From assembly GCF_001293125.1 (NCBI RefSeq), contig NZ_CP009312.1:618192-682191 (forward strand): a stretch of DNA of 64,000 nt. Direction: 5' to 3'. This document shows, one piece after another, positions 18,187 to 34,050 of this stretch; position 1 is the first letter of the stretch, and the number at the start of each line of letters is the position of its first letter. Both the position numbers and the translations under genes were made by a program. Below the pieces are notes generated by a model. That model ran no database searches. It saw only the letters and a program-made list of their open reading frames with translations, and was not told the DNA's origin. This stretch comes from Lawsonella clevelandensis. Lineage in GTDB: Bacteria; Actinomycetota; Actinomycetes; Mycobacteriales; Mycobacteriaceae.

Positions 18187-18851
18187 TGACCCGTGGTGCT
18201 GAAGCCTACGTACGCTTTATCACGTTCTTTGTTGGTCTCGTCCTCACCGGACTCGGCGTGGTCTGTATCCTGTGGTACGCCGGAGTGGAACCACTTACTG
18301 GATGGCTCAACGATAGCTGGCCGACAGACCACTTCGACGGCGCCGAGAACGCCAACTGGTGGTTCCCCGCTCTCGTCGTGGCAGCTATCCTCATCGTCCT
18401 GCTCTGTCTCCGCAGTATTACCCTGCTGACGAAGCGACGTAACGCCGACACTCTCGTGTTGGACGCCAACCAGCCAGGTGGAGCCATCCGCATTGAGCTT
18501 TCTGACGTCGGTCGGGCATTGGCTCGGGATCTGGAGACGCTTCCCGCTGTGCGGTCCGCCTCTTCACGTGCCATCAACGATCGGGGTGTTCCAACGCTGG
18601 ACATTGACCTGCAATCGCCTGCTGATGTCCCGATCACCACCCTTATCAAGATTGCGGAACAAGTCTCTGCTGACGTCCCTGCCGCAGTAAGCTATTGTGG
18701 CCCGACAACCCGAGTGTTCTTGCAACTTGATAAGGTCCGTCGACCCGATGGGACCACATCTTCTGCCCGCTACCGGGGAACTCAGGAAGTCCACACGGAT
18801 ATTCCGCACGACCTCGAGCCTGGTAAGAAGTCCACGTCGACCGTAGAGTAA
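18186..18851 (+). CDS. amaP: Alkaline shock response membrane anchor protein AmaP
   Basis: 221 residues. Transmembrane segments at about 9-31 and 60-80 flank a short external loop; the cytoplasmic part (about 97-190) carries an Asp23-like domain (IRIELSDVGRALARDLETL, VPTLDIDLQSPADVPITTL). In Staphylococcus AmaP anchors Asp23 at the membrane. It is the last gene of the operon and is followed by a terminator at 18885. Confidence 0.8.
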   Translation: MTRGAEAYVRFITFFVGLVLTGLGVVCILWYAGVEPLTGWLNDSWPTDHFDGAENANWWFPALVVAAILIVLLCLRSITLLTKRRNADTLVLDANQPGGAIRIELSDVGRALARDLETLPAVRSASSRAINDRGVPTLDIDLQSPADVPITTLIKIAEQVSADVPAAVSYCGPTTRVFLQLDKVRRPDGTTSSARYRGTQEVHTDIPHDLEPGKKSTSTVE

Positions 18852-18884
18852 CGGCGATCCGTCAGCGTTACCGCCCGGACACTT

Positions 18885-18914
18885 TTCAGCCCCCTACAGA
18901 GTATGGGGGCTGAA
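18885..18914 (+). terminator. Intrinsic terminator of the Asp23/amaP operon
   Basis: TTCAGCCCCC (18885-18894) pairs with GGGGGCTGAA (18905-18914), a 10-bp stem with a 10-base loop, followed by TTTGTCTG on the plus strand. It lies 33 bases after the amaP stop. Confidence 0.8.
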
Positions 18915-18947
18915 TTTGTCTGCAAAGAAAGTAACGGGTGCAGATAG

Positions 18948-18983
18948 CACGAATCCCGCCTCACCGTGGAGGCGGGATTCGTG
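18948..18983 (-). terminator. Hairpin downstream of tuf
   Basis: A perfect 15-bp stem: CACGAATCCCGCCTC (18948-18962) with GAGGCGGGATTCGTG (18969-18983) and a 6-base loop. It lies 47 bases past the tuf stop on the minus strand, between convergent operons. The following bases on the minus strand are not U-rich, but stem strength and position support a terminator. Confidence 0.65.
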
Positions 18984-19030
18984 TGAGCTTAATCTGTGCT
19001 CGGTGTGTTACCCCTGACGGAGCAGATCAC

Positions 19031-20221
<1,191 letters not shown>

Positions 20222-20310
20222 TTTGTTGTCCTCCTGGACGATCATGAATTACCAGCGGGCGCTAGTAATTCTTGTTTGGTTCAGATCTTTGGTCAGATGC
20301 TACTTGGTTA

Positions 20311-20316
20311 AGTGTA
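20311..20316 (-). promoter_or_regulatory. Candidate -10 of a tuf promoter
   Basis: On the minus strand TACACT lies 90 bases before the tuf GTG, inside the fusA-tuf gap; no good -35 lies 17 bases upstream. A small hairpin (TGGCA/TGCCA, 20319-20332) overlaps the upstream side. A separate tuf promoter within the str operon is known in related bacteria, so the assignment is plausible but weak. Confidence 0.35.
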
Positions 20317-20390
20317 GCTGGCATTTCTGCCAATTGCCTAGTCACAAGTTTCCCGCGACTAGGCAGTCAGCAGGGTCAGGGCCACGAAGA

Positions 20391-22499
20391 TTACTCTCCG
20401 TTAGCCTTCGCGATGATTTCCTTCCCCACATTCTGAGGAACCTCAGCATAGGATCCGAAGACCATCGTGTAGTTGGCTCGGCCCTGGGTCTTCGACCGAA
20501 GGTCTCCAACATAGCCGAACATTTCAGACAGCGGGACGTCGGCTTTCACCACACGTGCGCCACTGCGCTCTTCCATGGCCTTAACCTGACCACGGCGGGA
20601 GTTGAGGTCACCGATTACGTCACCCATGTACTCCTCAGGGGTAACAACCTCCACGTCCATAATGGGCTCGAGGAGGACCGGTGAAGCCTTCTTTGCAGCT
20701 TCTTTCAGCGCCATAGAGCCGGCAACCTTGAAGGCCATTTCCGAAGAGTCAACTTCGTGGTAGGCACCGTCAAGGAGCTCGCACTCGATGTCGACCAGCG
20801 GGAAGCCGGCCAGCACACCGTACTGCATGGCGTCTTGCACACCAGCGTCGACGGAGGGGATGTATTCCTTCGGAACACGGCCGCCGGTGACGGAGTTGAC
20901 GAACTTGTAGTGTTCGCCGTCTTCGCCAATCTCGGTGAGAGGAGCAAGCTTGATGATGACACGCGCAAACTGACCAGAACCACCGGTCTGCTTCTTGTGC
21001 GTGTACTCGTACTTGTCGACCACCTTACGGATGGTCTCACGGTAAGCAACCTGCGGCTTACCAACGTTAGCCTCGACCTTGAACTCGCGGCGCATACGGT
21101 CAACCAGCACGTCCAGGTGGAGCTCGCCCATGCCGCCGATAACGGTCTGGCCGGTCTGCTCATCGTTCTGCACGGTGAAGGTCGGGTCCTCTTCGGAGAG
21201 TTTCTGGATGGCGACACCCAGCTTCTCCTGGTCGGACTTGGTCTTGGGTTCGATGGCCACCTGAATAACGGGATCCGGGAAGGTCATAGACTCGAGGACG
21301 ACCGGGTTACTGGGGTCACACAGGGTGTCACCAGTGGTGGTGTCCTTGAGGCCGATGAAGGCGTAGATGTGGCCAGCAAAGGCCTCATCAACCGGGTTCT
21401 CCTTGTTGGAGTGCATCTGGAAGAGCTTTCCGACGCGCTCCTTCTTGTCCTTGGTGGAGTTGACGATGGTGTCGCCAGACTTCACATGCCCGGAGTACAC
21501 ACGCACATAGGTGAGCTTGCCGAAGAACGGGTGCGCAGCAACCTTGAAGGCGAGTGCCGAGAACGGCTCGGACATGGAGGGCTTGCGGTCAAGCTCAACG
21601 GACTCATCATTGACAGCGTGGCCGGCGATGCTGGGAACGTCCAGCGGGCAGGGAAGGTAGTCGGTGATGGCGTCAAGGAGAGGCTGCACACCCTTGTTCT
21701 TGAAAGCGGTACCGCAGATGACGGGGTAGGCCTCGGAGTTGATAGTGAGCTTGCGGATAGCACCCTTGATTTCATCGAGGGTAAGTTCTTCACCTGCGAA
21801 GTACTTTTCCATGAGTTCTTCATCGGACTCAGCAACGGTCTCGATGAGCTTCTCACGGTATTCAGCAGCACGGTCGGCGAGATCCGCGGGGATCTCTTCG
21901 ACGCTCGGCTCCTGGCCCGGCTCCACCTTGCCCGGCCACATGAGGGCCTTCATGGTGAGCAGGTCAACAACGCCGTCGAAGGCGTCTTCAGCGCCGATGG
22001 GGAGCTGCAGAACCAGTGGCTTAGCACCGAGGCGATCTTCAATGGTCTTGACAGAGAAGTAAAAGTCCGCACCCATCTTGTCCATCTTGTTGATGAAGCA
22101 GATGCGGGGGACGTCGTACTTGGAGGCCTGACGCCACACCTGTTCGGACTGCGGTTCGACGCCTTCCTTGCCGTCGAAAACGGCGACAGCACCGTCAAGC
22201 ACACGGAGGGAGCGCTCCACCTCAACGGTGAAGTCCACGTGGCCGGGGGTGTCGATGATGTTGAGCTGGGCGCCCTTCCAGTAGCAGGTGGTGGCCGCGG
22301 AGGTAATGGTAATACCGCGTTCCTTTTCCTGCTCCATCCAGTCCATGGTGGAAGCGCCATCGTGAGTCTCACCGATCTTGTAGTTGATACCGGTGTAGAA
22401 CAGGATGCGCTCGGTAGCAGTGGTCTTACCAGCATCGATGTGAGCCATGATGCCGATGTTGCGAACCTTACTCAGGTCCTTAAGCACTTCAAGTGCCAC
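20391..22499 (-). CDS. fusA: Elongation factor G
   Basis: 702 residues. EF-G drives translocation with GTP. The G1 motif AHIDAGKT is at residues 19-26 and DTPGHVDF and NKMDKMG follow; domains III-V are complete, ending in a short AKANGE tail. The start is GTG with GGAGAG upstream. It lies 129 bases after rpsG in the str operon. Confidence 0.98.
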   Translation of the reverse strand: MALEVLKDLSKVRNIGIMAHIDAGKTTATERILFYTGINYKIGETHDGASTMDWMEQEKERGITITSAATTCYWKGAQLNIIDTPGHVDFTVEVERSLRVLDGAVAVFDGKEGVEPQSEQVWRQASKYDVPRICFINKMDKMGADFYFSVKTIEDRLGAKPLVLQLPIGAEDAFDGVVDLLTMKALMWPGKVEPGQEPSVEEIPADLADRAAEYREKLIETVAESDEELMEKYFAGEELTLDEIKGAIRKLTINSEAYPVICGTAFKNKGVQPLLDAITDYLPCPLDVPSIAGHAVNDESVELDRKPSMSEPFSALAFKVAAHPFFGKLTYVRVYSGHVKSGDTIVNSTKDKKERVGKLFQMHSNKENPVDEAFAGHIYAFIGLKDTTTGDTLCDPSNPVVLESMTFPDPVIQVAIEPKTKSDQEKLGVAIQKLSEEDPTFTVQNDEQTGQTVIGGMGELHLDVLVDRMRREFKVEANVGKPQVAYRETIRKVVDKYEYTHKKQTGGSGQFARVIIKLAPLTEIGEDGEHYKFVNSVTGGRVPKEYIPSVDAGVQDAMQYGVLAGFPLVDIECELLDGAYHEVDSSEMAFKVAGSMALKEAAKKASPVLLEPIMDVEVVTPEEYMGDVIGDLNSRRGQVKAMEERSGARVVKADVPLSEMFGYVGDLRSKTQGRANYTMVFGSYAEVPQNVGKEIIAKANGE

Positions 22500-22628
22500 T
22501 TCGAACTCTCCGTTCGATCATGGATCCGCGGGGGATCCTCTTTTGACATAGGTCAGTTGCGCGAACGCCGCTAAAGCTGAACGTTCTGGACAGTGCATCT
22601 CCTAGTGTAGTGAGGCACTGCCGTAGCG

Positions 22629-23099
22629 TCACCAGCGGTAGTGAGCGAAGGCCTTGTTGGCTTCTGCCATCTTGTGAGTGTCTTCACGACGCTTCACAGA
22701 GGCGCCAAGACCGTTGGAGGCATCGAGCAGCTCGTTGGCGAGACGCTCAGCCATGGTCTTCTCGCGACGCTGACGGGAGAAAGCGACGATCCAGCGCAGA
22801 GCCAGAGTAGTGGCACGGCCAGGACGCACCTCAACGGGCACCTGGTAGGTGGCGCCACCGACGCGGCGAGAACGAACCTCGAGGGACGGACGAACGTTGT
22901 CGAGAGCCTTCTTGAGGGTGTTGACGGGGTCGGTGCCAGTCTTCTCACGGCACATTTCCAGAGCGCCGTAGACGATGCGCTCGGCGGTGGACTTCTTACC
23001 GTCGACGAGAATCTTGTTCACGAGCTGGGTGACCAGCGGGGAACCGTAAACAGGATCGTTGACGAGAGGCCGCTTCGGGGCGGGACCTTTACGAGGCAT
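22629..23099 (-). CDS. rpsG: 30S ribosomal protein S7
   Basis: 156 residues, standard length, starting [21 protein letters not shown]7 nucleates assembly of the 30S head and contacts the E-site tRNA. The beta-ribbon region ([20 protein letters not shown]) is conserved. It is 2 bases downstream of rpsL. Confidence 0.97.
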   Translation of the reverse strand: MPRKGPAPKRPLVNDPVYGSPLVTQLVNKILVDGKKSTAERIVYGALEMCREKTGTDPVNTLKKALDNVRPSLEVRSRRVGGATYQVPVEVRPGRATTLALRWIVAFSRQRREKTMAERLANELLDASNGLGASVKRREDTHKMAEANKAFAHYRW

Positions 23100-23101
23100 G
23101 T

Positions 23102-23473
23102 TTACTTCTCCTTCTTGGCACCGTAGCGGGAACGAGCCTGCTTGCGACCCTTCACGCCCTGGGTATCCAGAGCGCCACGGACAATCTTGTAACGAACACC
23201 CGGGAGGTCCTTCACACGACCGCCACGGACAAGCACCATGGAGTGCTCCTGGAGGTTGTGTCCTTCACCGGGGATGTAAGCGGATACCTCAATGCCGGAC
23301 GAGAGGCGCACACGGGCAACCTTACGAAGGGCAGAGTTCGGCTTCTTAGGGGTAGTGGTGTACACACGAGTGCACACGCCACGGCGCTGCGGGCTGCCCT
23401 TCAAAGCTGCAGTCTTGGTGACTGCGGTCTTATCCTGGCGGCCCTTGCGGACCAGCTGCTGAATAGTTGGCAT
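23102..23473 (-). CDS. rpsL: 30S ribosomal protein S12
   Basis: 123 residues. S12 is part of the decoding centre. The loops [15 protein letters not shown] (Lys43) and [13 protein letters not shown] (Lys88) have the wild-type residues linked to streptomycin sensitivity. GAGGAAAG lies 8 bases before the ATG. It is the first gene of the str operon; a GC-rich hairpin (23534-23546) is in its leader. Confidence 0.97.
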   Translation of the reverse strand: MPTIQQLVRKGRQDKTAVTKTAALKGSPQRRGVCTRVYTTTPKKPNSALRKVARVRLSSGIEVSAYIPGEGHNLQEHSMVLVRGGRVKDLPGVRYKIVRGALDTQGVKGRKQARSRYGAKKEK

Positions 23474-24097
23474 GAACCGACTTTCCTCAATGTGTTAGTA
23501 ACCCGCACCTTGTGGCAACGGGAAGGGGCGTCTGGGGGTCTCCCCCATGCGCAATAAAAGCTAATGGGGCACAATGTCCAGATCAGAGCCGTTTTTTGTG
23601 TAAGAAAGAGCACGTCGGCCGCTCTCGCTGGCTTACCTGGGACAATAACCCGCCCACGTGTTGTGGGCACGGTTATCAATGCTAGTGTGAAAAACCCTGG
23701 AAACCAAACTCAAAGAATTTACGGACACCATCATCGATGCCTCTATACGTCCATTCCAGAGTGTCCGTATGCACCCGCTTTGACACCAAGGGAACCCCGT
23801 TTCCGTCACAGCGATACGGGGTCAGTGCCCATAAGAATCATGATAAATTCAGCGATCTCCCCACTCCATCACCAGATCGGGAGACATAGTTTTCCGGGAT
23901 TCTGTCAGTTCCACCCGCATCGAGCCGATGGACTCGTCACGTTGCTGAAGTGGAACACTACCGTGCCTTATGCCAGAAGACTGCCCCACTAGTGCTGTAC
24001 AGATCCGGAAGTTTCAACTCTTTGTTACCCGTTGATGGGATGCTGTTTGAACAGGACAGATAGTGTCGAGGAGACATCGTTGACACAAGGAGCTCCG
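23474..24097. other. 624-base intergenic region between rpsL and the alkaline phosphatase remnant
   Basis: No frame here resembles a known protein; a 142-codon open frame at 23564-23992 lacks a ribosome-binding site and homology. Seen in it: a GGGGG/CCCCC hairpin at 23534-23546 (rpsL leader), a 9-bp inverted repeat TACGGACAC/GTGTCCGTA at 23720-23728 and 23761-23769, and ACCCCGT/ACGGGGT near 23800-23825. It should contain divergent promoters for the str operon and the phosphatase gene, but I cannot fix them. Confidence 0.5.
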
Positions 24098-25310
24098 ATG
24101 ACTTTTACCACACCGCGGGCCCTCCGCACCCATACCCCGGCAAGCCCGTGGCGTTTCACCAAGCACGCCCTGGCTGCCGCCAGCGTCTCGGCCCTCGCAC
24201 TGGCCCCCTTCTCCCCCGTCGCACACGCTATGCCCGGGCTGGAGAACCCCACCGGGGTCCCCAAAAACGTCATCGTCATGATCGGTGACGGCATGGGCTT
24301 TAACACTCTCGACCTGTACAACCTGCACTACCGGAACAGCACCGGTTACTAGGTGTCCCGCGGCGGAATAAAAGCACACAACAAGCCCCAGCCTGGTTTC
24401 CAGCGCTGGCCATACGTAGCCCAATCCACTTATGCCGCCATTGGCGCCTACAACACCCAGGTGAACTGGTCTTCAGTTGTTGGGGCTAACCGCGTTCCTA
24501 CGGACTCGGCTGCAGCGGGAACCGCTATGGCTTCCGGCCACAAGACTTTCCAAGGCGTGGTGGGCATGGATATTCTCCAGCGCCCCGTAGAAAACCTTAC
24601 CGAGCGCGCCAAGAAACTCGGCAAATCGGCGGGTGTCGTATCCAGCGTGCCCTACTCCCACGCCACCCCCGCTACCTATGTGGCCCATGAACCGCAGCGC
24701 TCCAGCTACCACAACATCACCAACCAGATACTCAAGAGCCAGCTGGATGTTGTGATTGCACCTGGTCACCCACTATTCGACGATAACCACAAACGCCAGT
24801 CCCGCCCCAAATACACCTACATCTCAGAGTCAGACTGGATGGCTCTGAACACTGGGCGCGTTGAATGTTCTTGACGATAACCCGCGCGGAACATTCCTTA
24901 TGGTTGTGGGAGGCGCCATTGACTGGTCTGGCCACGCCAATGAGACCGCTCGCATTATTGAAGGGACCACCGAGTTCGTGAAGGCCGTCAATGACGTTGC
25001 CGCTTGGGCCGAAAAGTACTCCAGCTGGGACGAGACCCTTCTCATCGTCACTGCCGACCACGAAACCGGTTTTGTAAACAGCCCGTCGAAGATGGACTTC
25101 CGCCCGCTCAGCAAGGACACCTCCGGCGCTATCGAGATGGAATGGCTCTCCAAACAGCACACCAACCAACTGGTGCCGTTCTTCGTCCGCGGTGCGGGCT
25201 CCCGCACTGTTTTCAACCTGGCTAACCAGCAGGACCTCATGCGGGGTCGTTACTTGGACAACACCGAGTTCGCCCAGCTTGTCATACAGCGTTGGTGGGT
25301 GAAGCGCTAA
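24098..25310 (+). pseudogene. Alkaline phosphatase pseudogene (premature stop, internal deletion, frameshift)
   Basis: The start at 24098 has AAGGAG upstream and a good signal peptide (cleavage near residue 45, VAHA-MPG). The product would be an exported PhoA-type phosphomonoesterase: metal-site IGDGMG, nucleophile-region PTDSAAAGTAMASG, SHATPATYVAHE, GGAIDWSGHAN, TADHETG and the late HTNQLVPFF. The frame is broken by TAG at 24350-24352, 85 codons in, and continues in the same frame to about 24860. There the reading frame shifts by one, directly into the ALNVLDDNPRG region, leaving out what should be roughly a hundred or more residues. Only separate fragments could be made. Confidence 0.85.
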
Positions 25311-25350
25311 GCTTCCACTTCCTGTCTTTCTCGCAAAACTACAGACAGAA

Positions 25351-25392
25351 AGGCTGTGGGTGGTGTTCCCGTTGGAACACCACCCACAGCCT
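25351..25392 (-). terminator. Strong terminator of rpoBC (bidirectional with the phosphatase remnant)
   Basis: A perfect 19-bp stem: 25351-25369 pairs with 25374-25392 with a 4-base loop (CGTT). On the minus strand it is followed by TTCTGTCTGT. It lies 14 bases after the rpoC stop and 41 bases after the phosphatase remnant on the other strand, so it probably serves both. Confidence 0.85.
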
Positions 25393-25405
25393 TGTCTAAG
25401 CGGAA

Positions 25406-29359
<3,954 letters not shown>

Positions 29360-29454
29360 GTAACTTCCTTTCCCCAGTGGGATTGTGGCTACCCGGGCGG
29401 GTAACCGAGGTGAATGTCTCTTTGGTTCAGGTGGCTACAGGGAGCCGAAGACTC

Positions 29455-32400
29455 TTAGGCGAGATCTTCCACGGATGCGTTCTCATCGTGTGAGAGGTTG
29501 ATGCCCAGGTTGGAGGCGGCCCGCTCAAGGTCGTCATCGTCGTCAGACAGGCTGACAACGTCACCGTCTGCGGAGAGGACTTCCACGTTGAGACAGAGTG
29601 CCTGGAGTTCCTTGAGCAACACCTTGAAGGACTCGGGGATACCCGGGGCAGGGATGTTCTCACCCTTCACGATGGCTTCATAGGCCTTCACACGCCCCAC
29701 CACGTCGTCAGACTTGATGGTGAGGAGCTCCTGCAGGGTGTAGGCAGCGCCGTACGCCTGCATGGCCCAACATTCCATTTCACCGAAGCGCTGGCCACCG
29801 AACTGGGCCTTACCGCCGAGCGGCTGCTGGGTAATCATGGAGTAGGGGCCGGTGGAGCGAGCGTGAATCTTCTCGTCTACCAAGTGGTGCAGCTTCAGCA
29901 TGTACATGTAGCCGACCGAGACCGGGTAGGGGTAAGGCTCACCGGAGCGACCGTCGAACAGCGTGACCTTGCCGTCGGAACCCATCATATTCTCGCCGTC
30001 GGCGTTGGGACGGACGCAGCCCAGCAGGCCTTCAATCTCGTCGGGCTCAGCACCGTCGAACACGGGGGTAGCGGTCTTGGTATTCGGCGCCACATCAAGC
30101 ATTTCCGCAGGGAGCATCTTGGCCCACTCCGGGTCACCCTCGATCGTCCAGCCGTACTTGGCCAGCCAGCCTAGGTGGATTTCCATAATCTGGCCGATGT
30201 TCATACGACGGGGCACGCCGTGGGTATTGAGGACAACGTCGATGGGGGTGCCGTCTGCGAGGAAGGGCATGTCTTCGACCGGCAGAATCTTGCCGATAAC
30301 ACCCTTGTTGCCGTGGCGGCCGGAGAGCTTGTCACCGGGCTGAATACGACGCTTCTGGGCGACGTAGACACGCACCAGTTCGTTCACGCCAGGGGGCAGC
30401 TCATCGTCATCTTCGCGGGAGAAGACGCGCACACCGGTCACCTTGCCGGTTTCGCCGTGGGGTACCTTGAGAGAGGTGTCGCGGACTTCGCGGGCCTTTT
30501 CGCCGAAGATGGCGCGCAGCAGACGCTCTTCCGGAGTCAACTCGGTTTCACCCTTAGGCGTGACCTTACCGACCAGGATGTCACCGTCGCGGACGGTAGC
30601 ACCGATCCGGACGATGCCACGCTCGTCCAGGTCGGCAAGCACTTCGTCAGACACGTTAGGGATGTCGCGGGTGATTTCCTCGGCACCGAGCTTGGTATCG
30701 CGGGCGTCAATTTCGTGCTCTTCGATGTGGATGGAGGTCAGTTCGTCCTCTTCCACGACGCGCTGCGAGAGGATGATGGCGTCCTCGTAGTTGTAGCCTT
30801 CCCACGGCATAATGGCGACCAGCATGTTCTTGCCGAGGGCCATTTCGCCCTTGTCGGTGGAGGGGCCGTCGGCAATAACTTCGCCGGCTTCCACACGCTG
30901 CCCGGCGGCCACAATCGGAACCTGGTTGTAGCACGTGCCAGGGTTGGAGCGGACGAACTTTTGCAGCTGGTAGGTAGCACGGGTGCCGTCATCAGCCATG
31001 ACGGTGATGAAGTCAGCGCAGACTTCTTCGATGATGCCGGCTTTCTCACTAATGATGATGTCGGCGGCATCGTAGGCGGCGCGCATTTCCATACCAGTAC
31101 CGACCAGCGGAGAGTCGGTCTTCAGCAGGGGCACTGCCTGACGCTGCATGTTGGCACCCATGAGAGCACGGTTGGCATCATCGTGCTCGAGGAAGGGGAT
31201 CATAGCGGTTGCTACGGAGACCATCTGGCGCGGGGACACGTCCATGTAGTCCACTTCGTCGGGGGTAACGTATTCGACGTCACCGCCCTTCTTACGGACC
31301 AGCAGACGCTCGTCGAGGAACTTGCCGTCCGCATCCATCGGCGAGTTGGCCTGGGCCACAACGTGCCGATCTTCCTCATCTGCGGTGAGGTAGTCGACCT
31401 GGTCGGTAGCGCGGCCGTCGACGACACGACGATACGGGGTTTCGATGAAGCCAAAGGGGTTCACGCGGGCGTACACAGAAAGAGAACCGATGAGGCCAAT
31501 GTTCGGGCCTTCCGGGGTCTCAATGGGGCACATACGACCGTAGTGAGAGTTGTGAACGTCGCGGACTTCGAGGCCGGCACGGTCACGAGTGAGGCCGCCC
31601 GGGCCCAGGGCAGACAGACGACGCTTGTGGGTGAGGCCCGACAGCGGGTTGTTCTGATCCATGAACTGGGACAGCTGGGAAGTTCCGAAGAACTCCTTAA
31701 TGGCTGCCACCACGGGGCGGATATTGATGAGGGACTGCGGGGTGATGGCTTCCACGTCCTGGGTGGTCATGCGCTCGCGCACGACGCGTTCCATACGGGA
31801 GAGGCCGACGCGCACCTGGTTCTGGATGAGTTCGCCGACGGTGCGGAGACGACGGTTGCCAAAGTGGTCAATGTCGTCGGTTTCCACCGGGATCTCCATG
31901 CCGTCAGGGGCAGTCATGGTGGTTTCACCGGCATGCAGGCGCACCAGGTATTCGATGGTGGTGGCAATGTCCTGCTCGGTGAGGGTGAGGGCGTCGTTGT
32001 CGTCCTTGGGCAGGCCCAGCTTACGGTTGATCTTGTAGCGACCAACGCGCGCAAGGTCGTAGCGCTTTTCCTTGAAGAACAGGTTGGCGAGGAGGTTCTG
32101 GGCGCCTTCCTTGGTCGGCGGTTCGCCGGGGCGCAGCTTGCGGTAGATCTCCAGCAGGGCCTCATCCGGGGTGTCAGCGGTGTCCTTTTCAAGGGTGGAC
32201 ATCATGACTTCGGAGAAGCCGAAGCGCTCGGTGATGGATTCATTGGTCCAGCCGAGTGCTTTGAGGAGGAGGGTGACGGGCTGGCGGCGCTTGCGGTCGA
32301 TGCGGACACCGACAGTGTCGCGCTTGTCGACGTCAAACTCGAGCCATGCACCACGGGAGGGGATGATCTTCACAGCGTGAAGTTCCTTCTCCGTGGTCTT

Positions 32401-32925
32401 GTCGATGGACTCATCGAAGTAGACACCAGGAGAACGGACGAGCTGGGACACTACGACACGCTCGGTGCCGTTAATGATGAAGGTGCCCTTATCGGTCATC
32501 ATGGGGAAGTCACCCATGAAGACGGTTTGACTCTTGATTTCGCCGGTGGTGTTGTTCACGAACTCAGCCGTGACGAACAGCGGGGCGGAGTAGGTCATGT
32601 CCTTTTCTCGACATTCCGCGATGGAGGCCTTTACCTCATCGAATCGCGGATCCGAGAACGACAACGACATTGACCCGGCGAAGTCCTCAATGGGGGAAAT
32701 TTCGTCAAGAATGTCTTCAAGACCGCCGGTGACGCGCTGCTCACCGGTGACCTCGTCTGCATCGGACTGGGTGTACTTCTTCGTTCCGACTAGCCAAGCA
32801 AATGAGTCAGTCTGAATGCTCAGCAGATCGGGAACCTCAAGTGGTTCGCGAATGGTAGCAAACGACGGCCGCTTGGGGGCTCCAGGGATCTGGGCCTTCG
32901 AACTGGTCTGGCGAGAGACTGCCAA
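29455..32925 (-). CDS. rpoB: DNA-directed RNA polymerase subunit beta
   Basis: 1156 residues. The start chosen is TTG at 32925 ([20 protein letters not shown]), with GAAGGA 7 bases upstream; no in-frame ATG or GTG lies close upstream. The rifampicin pocket has the sensitive residues: Asp423, His433 and Ser438, equal to E. coli 516, 526 and 531 ([20 protein letters not shown]). The C terminus has the normal [18 protein letters not shown] motif and an acidic tail. Promoter at about 33200. Confidence 0.97.
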   Translation of the reverse strand: MAVSRQTSSKAQIPGAPKRPSFATIREPLEVPDLLSIQTDSFAWLVGTKKYTQSDADEVTGEQRVTGGLEDILDEISPIEDFAGSMSLSFSDPRFDEVKASIAECREKDMTYSAPLFVTAEFVNNTTGEIKSQTVFMGDFPMMTDKGTFIINGTERVVVSQLVRSPGVYFDESIDKTTEKELHAVKIIPSRGAWLEFDVDKRDTVGVRIDRKRRQPVTLLLKALGWTNESITERFGFSEVMMSTLEKDTADTPDEALLEIYRKLRPGEPPTKEGAQNLLANLFFKEKRYDLARVGRYKINRKLGLPKDDNDALTLTEQDIATTIEYLVRLHAGETTMTAPDGMEIPVETDDIDHFGNRRLRTVGELIQNQVRVGLSRMERVVRERMTTQDVEAITPQSLINIRPVVAAIKEFFGTSQLSQFMDQNNPLSGLTHKRRLSALGPGGLTRDRAGLEVRDVHNSHYGRMCPIETPEGPNIGLIGSLSVYARVNPFGFIETPYRRVVDGRATDQVDYLTADEEDRHVVAQANSPMDADGKFLDERLLVRKKGGDVEYVTPDEVDYMDVSPRQMVSVATAMIPFLEHDDANRALMGANMQRQAVPLLKTDSPLVGTGMEMRAAYDAADIIISEKAGIIEEVCADFITVMADDGTRATYQLQKFVRSNPGTCYNQVPIVAAGQRVEAGEVIADGPSTDKGEMALGKNMLVAIMPWEGYNYEDAIILSQRVVEEDELTSIHIEEHEIDARDTKLGAEEITRDIPNVSDEVLADLDERGIVRIGATVRDGDILVGKVTPKGETELTPEERLLRAIFGEKAREVRDTSLKVPHGETGKVTGVRVFSREDDDELPPGVNELVRVYVAQKRRIQPGDKLSGRHGNKGVIGKILPVEDMPFLADGTPIDVVLNTHGVPRRMNIGQIMEIHLGWLAKYGWTIEGDPEWAKMLPAEMLDVAPNTKTATPVFDGAEPDEIEGLLGCVRPNADGENMMGSDGKVTLFDGRSGEPYPYPVSVGYMYMLKLHHLVDEKIHARSTGPYSMITQQPLGGKAQFGGQRFGEMECWAMQAYGAAYTLQELLTIKSDDVVGRVKAYEAIVKGENIPAPGIPESFKVLLKELQALCLNVEVLSADGDVVSLSDDDDDLERAASNLGINLSHDENASVEDLA

Positions 32926-33508
32926 GGTGCGTCCTTCCAGGACCTCATGCGCAGAAGCATACGCAGCGACCCAGGACTCGAGCCGCCAGGAATGTTTCCA
33001 CGACGTAATCTACAGTGGTTCCGTTGTCAGCCTCTGCACTCTTTAGTACAGCAGTTTCCAGCTTCTCCAACTAAAGCCTTCCACTACCGAACAAAGCGTA
33101 CATTTTGCCTGTTCAAAAGGGGTTTTGGGAAGTCCCGAAAGTCACTTTCTGATCAGTAAGCCCAGTCTTGGGTACAATTCGGCCAACGCAAAGATCAATA
33201 GTATAACGAAATCCGACTCATGTCCACCGGCGGAGACACCGGTGCTCGCGTACTGCCTTCCATCTGCACCCGTGAGAACCCCACGATGGAAGGGAACATC
33301 CCTCCTGAATTTATGTGCCACGTCATGTGGTCACACCCATGGTCACTTGCATAGAGAGAATTGTCAAGGATATGCACGGAAACAAGGGAACAATTCACCT
33401 AAAGAAAGTGCTGGTAACTGCTTTTTAGTGCACTGTCCGGGGGGCGGGAGGTGTGCTCGCAGAGGGCGAAACTAGTATCTTTTCCAGTTTCTGTCGGAAA
33501 ATAGGGCA
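32926..33508. other. rpoB leader and rplL-rpoB intergenic region
   Basis: About 580 bases without a credible gene on either strand. The minus strand holds the rpoB promoter (33200-33226) and a roughly 270-base untranslated leader with small hairpins, for example CCCA/TGGG near 33162-33173. The part between 33230 and 33500 shows nothing I can assign. The open frames on the plus strand here have no ribosome-binding site or similarity. Confidence 0.5.
33200..33226 (-). promoter_or_regulatory. rpoBC promoter
   Basis: On the minus strand TGGACA (33221-33226) is a 5/6 match to TTGACA, followed after 15 bases by TATACT (33200-33205), a 5/6 match to TATAAT. It gives a leader of about 270 bases. The spacer is short, so an extended or activator-supported promoter is possible. 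Confidence 0.6.
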
Positions 33509-33541
33509 ATGCCCCTCCCGCGGTTGCGGTGAGGGGCATTA
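33509..33541 (-). terminator. Terminator after rplL
   Basis: AATGCCCCTC...CGC (33509-33522) pairs with GCGGTGAGGGGCATT (33527-33541) with one irregularity. On the minus strand CCCTATTTTCC follows. It lies 17 bases after the rplL stop and separates rplJL from rpoBC, so rpoBC has its own promoter. Confidence 0.7.
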
Positions 33542-33558
33542 GCGGTAAGTCGAAAAAC

Positions 33559-33945
33559 TTACTTGAGGACGACGGTGGCGCCGGCTTCTTCGAGCTTGGC
33601 CTTGGCAGCCTCAGCGTCATCCTTGCTGGCACCTTCGAGGACAGCCTTGGGGGCAGCCTCAACGAGGTCCTTGGCTTCCTTCAGACCGAGGCCGGAGACG
33701 ATCTCACGGACGACCTTAATAACCTGGATCTTCTTGTCGCCGACGGCCTCGATGACGACATCGAACTCGTCCTTCTCTTCCTCAGCCTCGGCAGCCGCGG
33801 CGGGTGCGCCAGCAGCGGCAACGGCGACGGGGGCAGCAGCGGTAACCTCGAAGGTGTCTTCGAAGGCCTTGACGAACTCAGAGAGCTCGATGAGGGTCAT
33901 TTCCTTGAAAGCATCGAGGAGCTCTTCGGTGGTGAGCTTAGCCAT
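33559..33945 (-). CDS. rplL: 50S ribosomal protein L7/L12
   Basis: 128 residues. The N-terminal dimerisation helices ([20 protein letters not shown]), an Ala/Gly-rich hinge (residues 45-60) and the C-terminal factor-binding domain ([20 protein letters not shown] pattern) are visible. L12 dimers on L10 form the stalk that recruits GTPase factors. It follows rplJ with a 105-base gap. Confidence 0.97.
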   Translation of the reverse strand: MAKLTTEELLDAFKEMTLIELSEFVKAFEDTFEVTAAAPVAVAAAGAPAAAAEAEEEKDEFDVVIEAVGDKKIQVIKVVREIVSGLGLKEAKDLVEAAPKAVLEGASKDDAEAAKAKLEEAGATVVLK

Positions 33946-34050
33946 GGTGGCTTCCTTTCCTTTGGTCCTTGGTTATGGACTCTTACGTTTGTGATGGTAA
34001 GTGCCCGGGCAACCCCAGGCGGTATCCGCGCTAGGCGGCGGATAGATGAA

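Noticed and set aside
20757-22574. 605-codon open frame on the plus strand
   Set aside because: Antisense shadow of fusA; fusA is certain on the other strand.
23564-23992. 142-codon open frame in the rpsL-phosphatase gap
   Set aside because: No ribosome-binding site, no similarity, and codon use unlike neighbours; kept only as part of the intergenic note.
30175-32673. 832-codon open frame on the plus strand
   Set aside because: Antisense shadow of rpoB with the same composition bias and no protein similarity.
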